Part shown: positions 1 through 5,249 of the stretch, piece after piece
Position numbering within the stretch: position 1 is the stretch's first letter
How the letters are laid out: the number at the start of each line of letters is the position of its first letter
Origin: CARZYU01 sp964370085
GTDB lineage: Bacteria > Bacillota_I > Bacilli_A > RF39 > UBA660
Direction of reading: 5' to 3'
DNA: 7,756 nt
Assembly (NCBI GenBank): GCA_964370085.1
Contig: CAYJHI010000043.1
Span: forward strand, 1 to 7,756
Program-made: the position numbers and the translations under genes
The notes under the pieces: generated by a model
The model's database searches: none
The model's input: only the letters and a program-made list of their open reading frames with translations
What the model was told of the DNA's origin: nothing

Positions 1-1043
1 TAGTTATCCTTTCTTTCAAATTGTTTATTTATTCTTAAATCATTCAAATAGAATGTTCTTACATCTGGTACTCCATATTTAAGCATTGCAAGTCTCTCAA
101 CTCCAAATCCAAATGCAAAACCTTGATATTTCTCTGGATCAAATCCACTCATTTTAAGTACATTAGGATGTACAACTCCTGCTCCTCCTACTGTTATCCA
201 ACCAGTATTCTTACAAACAGGACATCCTTTCATACCACAGTTGAAACAAGATATATCATATTCAACTGAAGGCTCTGTAAACGGATAAAAACTAGGTCTG
301 AATCTCGTTTGTCTTTCATCTCCAAATAAATGTTTCGCAACTAAATCCATCGTTCCTTTAAGATCTGCTAGTGATATTTCTTTATCAACTAATAATCCTT
401 CCATCTGTGTAAATTGATGTGAATGCGTCGCATCATCATCATCTCTTCTATAAGTCTTACCAGGACAAATAATTCTAATATGATCTTTACCTTGTGATTT
501 TAGCATTGTCCTAACTTGTACTGGTGAAGTTTGACTTCTAAGTAATATTTCATCATCTTGAATATAAAATGTATCCTGAGCATCTCTAGCCGGATGACCC
601 TTAGGTAAATTTAACATTTCAAAGTTATAAAGATCTCTTTCAACTTCAGGACCTTCCTCCACATCATATCCCATTGACATGAACACTTCTTCCATTTCTT
701 CAATAAGTTTTTCCAAAATATGAGGTGTCCCTACCATACCCTTAATTCCCGGTAAAGTAACATCAATCTTTTCACTTTCTAATTTATTATTCAATTCTTC
801 TTCTAAAAATTGATTGTTAACTATATCAAATTTCTCATTAAAATAGTTTTTCACTTCATTAAGTAACATACCAAATTCTTTCTTCTCTTCATTTGGAACA
901 TTCTTAATATTCTGACTAAATTCTGTTATCAGACCATTCTTCGATGTATATTTAACCTTTAATTCGTTAAGCCCTTTCAAATCCTTAACATTTTCTATAT
1001 CTTTATTAATTAATTCTTTTAATTCAAACACTTTTTCTTTCAT
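1..1043 (-). CDS. pheS: Phenylalanine--tRNA ligase alpha subunit (stop codon cut by window edge)
   Basis: Catalytic alpha subunit of the cytoplasmic (alpha-beta)2 enzyme that charges tRNA-Phe with phenylalanine using ATP. I translated it by hand: 347 codons are visible (bases 3-1043), and the last two bases read TA, so the natural stop is probably the next base. The family is usually about 340-350 residues. An N-terminal helical tRNA-binding arm (about 1-90) precedes the class II synthetase core. The core shows GHPARDAQDTFY at 149-160, RSQTSPVQVR at 169-178, YRRDDDDATHSHQFTQMEG at 198-216 and GFAFGFGVERLAML at 308-321. Cys266, 269, 274 and 277 form the paired-Cys insertion common in Firmicute PheS. 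The ATG follows AAAGGAG with 5-base spacing. A T-box leader lies directly upstream, so expression should respond to uncharged tRNA-Phe. pheT would be expected just beyond the left edge. Confidence 0.97.
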   Translation of the reverse strand, partial: MKEKVFELKELINKDIENVKDLKGLNELKVKYTSKNGLITEFSQNIKNVPNEEKKEFGMLLNEVKNYFNEKFDIVNNQFLEEELNNKLESEKIDVTLPGIKGMVGTPHILEKLIEEMEEVFMSMGYDVEEGPEVERDLYNFEMLNLPKGHPARDAQDTFYIQDDEILLRSQTSPVQVRTMLKSQGKDHIRIICPGKTYRRDDDDATHSHQFTQMEGLLVDKEISLADLKGTMDLVAKHLFGDERQTRFRPSFYPFTEPSVEYDISCFNCGMKGCPVCKNTGWITVGGAGVVHPNVLKMSGFDPEKYQGFAFGFGVERLAMLKYGVPDVRTFYLNDLRINKQFERKDN

Positions 1044-1061
1044 AATATCTCCTTTCAAAAC

Positions 1062-1092
1062 AAAAAGACCCTATCCATAAAGGACGAGTCTT
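1062..1092 (-). terminator. T-box intrinsic terminator (attenuator) before pheS
   Basis: The minus strand has an AGACTC arm pairing with GGGTCT. A short internal mismatch follows, then a CC/GG closing pair around a TTTAT loop, and a run of five T. Its 5' side adjoins the T-box sequence, so binding of uncharged tRNA-Phe would favour the antiterminator and disrupt this hairpin. Confidence 0.85.
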
Positions 1093-1228
1093 CTCGCGGT
1101 ACCACCTTTTTTCATAGTATTAATACTATGCACTTAAAGTTATAACGTTACTACCGGCATATAAGCACTCCTAGACTGAATTCATATTTAACCACTTAGT
1201 CTTATTCCACCATCAAGACCTCTCTATT
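1062..1228 (-). promoter_or_regulatory. Phenylalanine-specific T-box riboswitch leader of pheS
   Basis: Transcribed leader between frr and pheS that senses uncharged tRNA-Phe and decides between termination and readthrough. On the minus strand it starts with the stem I base AGAGAGG (about 1219-1225). A TTC triplet followed by A (1178-1180) fits the specifier codon for Phe. A perfect palindrome CATAGTATTAATACTATG (1113-1130) is a plausible stem III. The canonical T-box sequence AGGTGGTACCGCG is at 1095-1107, and the competing terminator follows. The T-box sequence is unmistakable. The TTC assignment agrees with the downstream gene, but I did not fold stem I completely. Confidence 0.93.
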
Positions 1229-1233
1229 AAAGT

Positions 1234-1261
1234 TTTATAAATATTACTATGTTCTAATCAT
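1234..1261 (-). promoter_or_regulatory. Possible promoter for the T-box/pheS transcript
   Basis: A TATAAA -10 box (1234-1239) lies 16 bases from a weak ATGATT -35 (1256-1261) on the minus strand. It would start transcription just before the stem I base of the T-box. An overlapping alternative is TAATAT (1241-1246) with TTAAAA (1264-1269) at 17-base spacing. The region is AT-rich, so chance matches are likely. I see no terminator between frr and the leader, so readthrough from frr is also possible. Confidence 0.3.
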
Positions 1262-1265
1262 TGTT

Positions 1266-1811
1266 TTAAACTGTCATTAATTCATCAGTTTTTTCATCTA
1301 ATTTCTTATCTACTAATTTGTTATATTCATTAACAATATTTTGAAGTTCCGTTTCTAATCGCTTAACCTCATCATCACTAACTTCTAACTTTTCAATATC
1401 TTTCTTACTATCTTGTCTAACATTTCTAATTGCAACTTTACACTCTTCTGATAGAGCTTTAACTTGTTTAATAAGCTCTCTTCTTCTTTCTTCTGTTAAA
1501 ACAGGAATCGTAATAATAATCGATTCTCCATTATTACTAGGTGTATATCCTAAATTACTAGCAAGTATTGACCTCTCAATATCTCCTAATACACTCTTAT
1601 CAAATGGTTTAATAAATAACTGTCTTGCTTCTGGCACTGAGATAGTTGCCATTTGTTTTAATGGCGTATCAGTTCCATAATAAGAAACATAAACACCATC
1701 TAAACTAGAAGGATTAGCTCTTCCTGCTCTAACAGTATTAAAACGATGTTCTAAGTTATCTAAACACTTAATCATTTTACTCTTTGTATCTTTAATAATA
1801 TTTTCGTTCAT
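1266..1811 (-). CDS. frr: Ribosome recycling factor
   Basis: Cytoplasmic factor that, with EF-G, splits the post-termination ribosome so its subunits can be reused. The 181 residues are close to the usual 185. The sequence is typical throughout: TVRAGRANPSSLDGV at 26-40, YYGTDTPLKQMATISVPEAR at 44-63, then the second domain, LTEERRRELIKQVK at 105-118 and RNVRQDSKKDIEKLE at 129-143, which belong to the long three-helix bundle. The start is supported by AAAGGAG (1817-1823) five bases upstream and a strong promoter further up. In many Firmicutes frr follows pyrH, often with rpsB and tsf nearby; here it is separated from them and sits directly before the pheS T-box leader. No terminator is visible after its TAA stop, so it may be cotranscribed into the leader. 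Confidence 0.98.
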   Translation of the reverse strand: MNENIIKDTKSKMIKCLDNLEHRFNTVRAGRANPSSLDGVYVSYYGTDTPLKQMATISVPEARQLFIKPFDKSVLGDIERSILASNLGYTPSNNGESIIITIPVLTEERRRELIKQVKALSEECKVAIRNVRQDSKKDIEKLEVSDDEVKRLETELQNIVNEYNKLVDKKLDEKTDELMTV

Positions 1812-1833
1812 TGTATCTCCTTTTTATATTTAT

Positions 1834-1862
1834 ATTTTACTAGAAAATAACATTAATTTCAA
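1834..1862 (-). promoter_or_regulatory. Promoter of frr
   Basis: The minus strand reads TTGAAA (1857-1862), a 17-base spacer, then TAAAAT (1834-1839). That is 5 of 6 matches to the -10 consensus with optimal spacing, about 22 bases before the frr start codon, leaving room for the AAAGGAG site. The base context TAGTAAAATAT also occurs at the amidoligase operon promoter. Confidence 0.7.
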
Positions 1863-1888
1863 GTAATAGTTATCTATTTTAAACTTTT

Positions 1889-1950
1889 AAAAAGCAAACT
1901 TATTTTGATGTATCAAAATAACTTTTAAAACAACAAAGCTTTTTGATACA
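1889..1950 (-). terminator. Inverted-repeat region after the amidoligase operon, probable terminator
   Basis: Three base pairs past the TAA stop of the last amidoligase gene, the minus strand carries TGTATCAAAA (1941-1950) and its exact inverse TTTTGATACA (1910-1919). They can form a 10-bp hairpin with a 21-base loop. The second arm also overlaps a different hairpin with 9-bp arms TTATTTTGA and TCAAAATAA (1900-1921) around TACA. A T5 run follows at 1889-1893. This would end the operon transcript before the frr promoter. The T-run is about six bases from the nearest stem, so it is not a textbook terminator; an operator or RNA-processing site is an alternative. Confidence 0.45.
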
Positions 1951-1952
1951 CT

Positions 1953-2852
1953 TTACTTAATATAATGCTTCAAAAATTTAACTTTTTCATTATAATCGTC
2001 AAATACAATATTGCTAAATTCAACCGCATCATCACAGAAAAGTTGTCTAAAATAATTTATGTTATCTCGATTACGAATCAACTTACTAGGATTATTGTTA
2101 ATGTATCTCATTTTTTCAATATCTATTTGCCCTGTATTAATTTTTTTAAATATTCGTCCAAACATATCAATACTAGATAATATCTTTTCATCATCAATTG
2201 TACTATCGAAACATCTAACTTCAACAGTAGGTATTTTCTCTTGTAAAGTAGTTTTATTCTTTTCGTAATACTCAACATCATATATTACATTTGATAAATT
2301 TAAACCACTCTGTTTAAAAAATAAATCTCTATCTTTTAGCGAAGGACTATTTTTAACATCAAAGACACTCAAATTACCCTCTTTTACAAAATCAATAAAT
2401 TTTAAATAATTTTCTTTGTATATACTTAAAGGTCTAGCATAATCCCATACTCCATCTCTTCCTAGTATTTTCTTGTCAAAACCAAATCGATATATAATAT
2501 GTTCATAAGCTAACCACAATTCAATAAGATCAACCCATCTACTATCTTGTTTAAAATACTCTACATCAAAATGAAAGTGTGTACTACATTTATCAGAAAC
2601 GTTAACATTCTCTTCTTTTAACATTCTACAAATAGAACTAATTTCCTCAAAATGATCATTTGAATATCTCAGTACAGGTGAATTAATTTCTCCACCAAAC
2701 AAAATATTATCTTTCGTAAATTGACTAGTTTTCTCTTCTTTAACGAGCCAATTACTATCAATCAAAGCATTTAACTTTTCAACATTTCTATGTACGGTAA
2801 CAAAAGGAGTATCGTAAAATTCAACCTCCAAACCAATTTTAAAGTGTTGCAC
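1953..2852 (-). CDS. Putative amidoligase A (Amidoligase_2/PF12224-like), GTG start
   Basis: Predicted glutamine-synthetase-fold ligase that would couple ATP hydrolysis to amide or peptide bond formation; the substrate is unknown. Family-type motifs in its 299 residues are GLEVEF (7-12, metal/ATP-binding acidic pair E9/E11), GGEINSP (53-59), THFHF (91-95, HxH), YARPL (138-142) and TVEVR (209-213, ExR). All the expected polar residues are present, so it should be active. No signal peptide or membrane segment is visible. It is the last gene of the four-gene unit. It starts at GTG with a one-mismatch ribosome site AAAGAAG (2861-2867) eight bases upstream. No in-frame ATG could keep the ExE motif. 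The upstream TAG stop of gene B is in this same frame. The sequence is closer to paralogue C than to its neighbour B. The family call is by motif, not by search. Confidence 0.8.
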   Translation of the reverse strand: MQHFKIGLEVEFYDTPFVTVHRNVEKLNALIDSNWLVKEEKTSQFTKDNILFGGEINSPVLRYSNDHFEEISSICRMLKEENVNVSDKCSTHFHFDVEYFKQDSRWVDLIELWLAYEHIIYRFGFDKKILGRDGVWDYARPLSIYKENYLKFIDFVKEGNLSVFDVKNSPSLKDRDLFFKQSGLNLSNVIYDVEYYEKNKTTLQEKIPTVEVRCFDSTIDDEKILSSIDMFGRIFKKINTGQIDIEKMRYINNNPSKLIRNRDNINYFRQLFCDDAVEFSNIVFDDYNEKVKFLKHYIK

Positions 2853-2867
2853 ATCATCATCTTCTTT

Positions 2868-3827
2868 CTATTTCTTTAAATATTGTTTCATATACATCTT
2901 TTCTTCTAACGGATTATTAGCAACAAAAGAAAACATCACTTCTGCTTCCCCTTGATTACTTATTTTATAGGAATTCCAATCTTGATAATCAAATCCATTA
3001 TTAACTTTTATAGTTCGTAAGTAACGTAATTTTTCTGTATCAATTTCTTTGTTTTTACTTTTCTCTAATAGTCTACCATAAAAATTCACTAAAGTTTTAA
3101 TTTCTAAAGGATCATATGTACCATCAGCACATCTAAACTCAATTGTAGGTTTTGCTTCTTTTCTTTCAATTTCATCTTTACTAGCAACTTCTTTACGGTA
3201 AAGACAATTTCCAATATTAAGTCCATGATATTTGGAGATAGACATAAATGGAAGTCTACCTTCTCTTATAGAATAATCAATCATTTCTTCATAAAGTTCA
3301 ACACCATCTAGTAAATTCACATTATGTTTACGGTAAAAATTAATAAGAGCTAGAAACTTCTTATCTTCAAAATTTAAGGGTCTTGCATATTCTTTGATCG
3401 AATCTCTTCCTTTATATTTTTTATTAAATGAAAAGTAGTAAATAAGAGGTTCATATAGCATATAATACTCTAAAAAATCAGTCCACGTATTGTTACCTTT
3501 TTCATAATAATCAGCATTAAAATGAACATGAAAAGCACATCTATCACTTACTTCAACATTTTCTTTTTTTAATATTTTTTCTAACAAAAAGAAATCAGTC
3601 CAGACGTCAGGAGTATCAGTTAAAATAGAACTAATTATTTCTGCACCATAAGGGACACTAGCATCAGTATCACAATTCCAATTTTTACTATTAGAAAACT
3701 TATAGGAATTAAATTTATCCATCATTACCTTAAGATCATCCAAATATAAATCATCTAATTCTATTTCAACCCCAAAATTTAATTTTAAATCTAGCCTTAA
3801 CGGATTAAAATATTTTTCTTTTAGCAT
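2868..3827 (-). CDS. Putative amidoligase B (Amidoligase_2/PF12224-like), divergent paralogue
   Basis: Second predicted amide-bond-forming ligase of the cluster, 319 residues from the chosen start. Motifs counted from that start are FGVEIE (E21/E23), a DTDASVP stretch leading to GAE (61-63), FHVHF (99-103), YARPL (147-151) and TIEFR (228-232). It has GAEIISS where A and C have GGE followed by an SP pair, and HVHF where they have HFHF. It also lacks their shared ELWLAYE helix, so its substrate may differ. Its 5' end overlaps the cyclotransferase gene by 23 bases, indicating translational coupling. An ATG at 3854 is in frame but has no ribosome site. The ATG at 3827 has GGAAAGG eight bases upstream. 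It ends in TAG, 15 bases before and in frame with gene A. Confidence 0.8.
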   Translation of the reverse strand: MLKEKYFNPLRLDLKLNFGVEIELDDLYLDDLKVMMDKFNSYKFSNSKNWNCDTDASVPYGAEIISSILTDTPDVWTDFFLLEKILKKENVEVSDRCAFHVHFNADYYEKGNNTWTDFLEYYMLYEPLIYYFSFNKKYKGRDSIKEYARPLNFEDKKFLALINFYRKHNVNLLDGVELYEEMIDYSIREGRLPFMSISKYHGLNIGNCLYRKEVASKDEIERKEAKPTIEFRCADGTYDPLEIKTLVNFYGRLLEKSKNKEIDTEKLRYLRTIKVNNGFDYQDWNSYKISNQGEAEVMFSFVANNPLEEKMYMKQYLKK

Positions 3828-4191
3828 ATGGATAACCTTTCCAATCATTATCATCTACTTTAGGACTATTATCATATTCATGAAGATATACATAAGTATT
3901 AACATCAACATCCTTTTTATTAACTGATGCCTTAGTAGTAATTCTTTTGTATAAGAAACCTTCTCTTTCTAAATTATCAAGTGTTCCTAACACTAACGGG
4001 GTTACACTATAAATTTCTCCATGCACTATTTCATTATTATCTTTTGATTTAACCATTCCTGGAAAAGATGCTACATGATATAAAGAAAAACCTGCTATTG
4101 TGCCATTTCCAATAAAAGTTACTTCTGGTTTTTGTAGTAACATATTATTCCAATAACCACTTTTTAAAGATCCATAAACAAATACATTCAT
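3805..4191 (-). CDS. Gamma-glutamylcyclotransferase/AIG2-like protein
   Basis: Small cytoplasmic enzyme of the GGCT/AIG2 fold. The family converts gamma-glutamyl amides to 5-oxoproline plus the free amine or peptide. The 128 residues are a single domain. The N-terminal FVYGSLKSG (4-12) is the characteristic substrate loop, FPGMV is at 43-47, GEIYSV at 58-63 and LDNLEREGFLYKR at 71-83. E75 aligns with the catalytic Glu of the LDxxE motif. A Trp near the C-terminus (117) is also typical. The start lies 2 bases after the stop of amidoligase C, with an AAAGGGGG ribosome site inside the end of that gene. Its 3' end overlaps amidoligase B. This packing says it acts in the same pathway as the amidoligases, probably cleaving or recycling their product; that role is inference. 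Confidence 0.9.
   Translation of the reverse strand: MNVFVYGSLKSGYWNNMLLQKPEVTFIGNGTIAGFSLYHVASFPGMVKSKDNNEIVHGEIYSVTPLVLGTLDNLEREGFLYKRITTKASVNKKDVDVNTYVYLHEYDNSPKVDDNDWKGYPYAKRKIF
3836..3842 (-). promoter_or_regulatory. Ribosome binding site fixing the start of amidoligase B
   Basis: GGAAAGG on the minus strand lies eight bases before the ATG at 3827, inside the end of the cyclotransferase gene. No comparable site precedes the upstream in-frame ATGs at 3854 and 3848, so the shorter protein is preferred. Confidence 0.7.
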
Positions 4192-4193
4192 AA

Positions 4194-5180
4194 TTATTCC
4201 CCCTTTCGATAAATTTTCATAAAATTTGATACATCTTCTTTCTTATTATCATATATCATACATGCAAATTCAAACGCTTTGGATAAATCTAAAGTTTTAT
4301 ATTTAACAAAATCACTTCTCTCTTTAATTTGACAATAATGATGCATATTCAAATAACGAAGATAAGCAATATCGAGTTTCTCTTCTTTAACAACTCTCAT
4401 CATATTTCCAAACATATTCGCTCTTTGTTCTATAACAAAAGGGTCTAAAGACATATCACAGTTTCTAAACTCAATAGTTGGTTTTTTAGGTTTTATTATA
4501 TATCTTCTTGCTTTAGAAGCAAGTGCTGGATTAAATTTGATATGCCTTTTGATATCTTTTTTAGTATATCCATCATATATAACACCTGCAAAACTAAGGC
4601 CCTTTTCTTTTTTAAACATAGGAAATTCGCTTTTTCTTAAAACACTATCAGCATCCTCTAGCAATATATAATTATCACGAAAACGATCTAATAAGTCTAA
4701 ATATTTCTCTCTGTTAACACCTAAAGGTCTGGCATAATCCCAAGCTAAACTTCTCCCCATTAAATTATCATCATAACCAAATCTATATATAATCGGTTCA
4801 TACGCAAGCCATAATTCAATTAAATTATACCATTCTAGATTATTTTTAAAGTAGTTTGCATTAAAGTGAAAATGATTACTTGTTTTATTAGTTATTTTAG
4901 TTCTATGCTCTTTTAATATATTAGTTATACTACTAACATCTTCCAAAAATTCTTGACTTTCAAACTTATAAATTGGTGAAACAAACTCTCCTCCTAATAT
5001 CGCACCTGTGTGATGACACTTAGTTTCCACTGTATCCTCCTCTGTCACAATCCATTTTCTACCTTCAGGTTGCATCTTATTAAAATTTCCATTAACAGAA
5101 CACATATTAATGAAAGAAAGTTTTTCAAACTCCAACTCTGTTCCTAATTGCAAATTAATTACATTACGTTTAACACCCAT
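4194..5180 (-). CDS. Putative amidoligase C (Amidoligase_2/PF12224-like), first gene of the operon
   Basis: Third predicted glutamine-synthetase-fold amidoligase, 328 residues. Motifs are LGTELEF (12-18, E15/E17), GGEFVSP (63-69), NHFHF (102-106), YARPL (149-153) and TIEFR (235-239). It shares LIELWLAYE (120-128) and the following IIYRFG and WDYARPL blocks with paralogue A, so these two are the closest pair although they sit at opposite ends of the cluster. A basic stretch with several Lys and Arg (207-233) precedes TIEFR and is absent from A. The ATG follows AGAGGTGG (5184-5191), a good ribosome site. A promoter lies directly upstream. The gene ends 2 bases before the cyclotransferase start. 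No signal peptide or membrane segment is visible. Function rests on motifs; the substrate is unknown. Confidence 0.82.
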   Translation of the reverse strand: MGVKRNVINLQLGTELEFEKLSFINMCSVNGNFNKMQPEGRKWIVTEEDTVETKCHHTGAILGGEFVSPIYKFESQEFLEDVSSITNILKEHRTKITNKTSNHFHFNANYFKNNLEWYNLIELWLAYEPIIYRFGYDDNLMGRSLAWDYARPLGVNREKYLDLLDRFRDNYILLEDADSVLRKSEFPMFKKEKGLSFAGVIYDGYTKKDIKRHIKFNPALASKARRYIIKPKKPTIEFRNCDMSLDPFVIEQRANMFGNMMRVVKEEKLDIAYLRYLNMHHYCQIKERSDFVKYKTLDLSKAFEFACMIYDNKKEDVSNFMKIYRKGE

Positions 5181-5203
5181 AAACCACCTCTTTAAGTAAG
5201 CAT

Positions 5204-5232
5204 ATTTTACTACAATAGCACTAAAAAAGCAA
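5204..5232 (-). promoter_or_regulatory. Promoter of the amidoligase/cyclotransferase operon
   Basis: The minus strand has TTGCTT (5227-5232), a 17-base spacer, then TAAAAT (5204-5209), about 24 bases before the amidoligase C start. The -35 matches consensus only in TTG, and it lies inside the 3' arm of the murC terminator. The -10 and its flank (TAGTAAAATAT) are identical to those of the frr promoter. Confidence 0.55.
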
Positions 5233-5249
5233 GTAATTACTACTCGCTT
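5223..5249 (-). terminator. Intrinsic terminator of murC
   Basis: On the minus strand AAGCGAGTA pairs with TACTTGCTT (9 bp, one G-U) around a GTAAT loop, and the T-run continues for four more bases. The murC TAG stop lies in the 5' arm and loop, so translation termination and transcription termination overlap. It separates murC from the amidoligase operon. Confidence 0.85.

Noticed and set aside
1095..1130. Palindromes in the frr-pheS gap as protein operators
   Set aside because: They are fully accounted for as stem III and the antiterminator of the T-box leader.
1965..2268. Two small overlapping plus-strand open frames (1965-2180 and 2059-2268)
   Set aside because: They are antisense to the 3' part of amidoligase A, lack ribosome sites, and encode low-complexity hydrophobic stretches typical of the complement of an AT-rich gene.
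3828..3854. Longer N-terminus for amidoligase B starting at ATG 3854
   Set aside because: No ribosome site precedes it and it would increase the overlap with the cyclotransferase gene to 50 bases. The ATG at 3827 has GGAAAGG at good spacing.
1953..5180. Reading the three paralogues as ATP-grasp ligases or true glutamine synthetases
   Set aside because: They lack ATP-grasp signatures and the long glutamine synthetase domain layout. The short ExE/GxE/HxH/ExR pattern fits the Amidoligase_2 group instead.
1953..5180. Toxin-antitoxin or phage-defence island
   Set aside because: No nuclease, toxin, helicase or mobile-element gene is present, and the cluster sits among housekeeping genes. Amide-ligase metabolism explains the motifs better.
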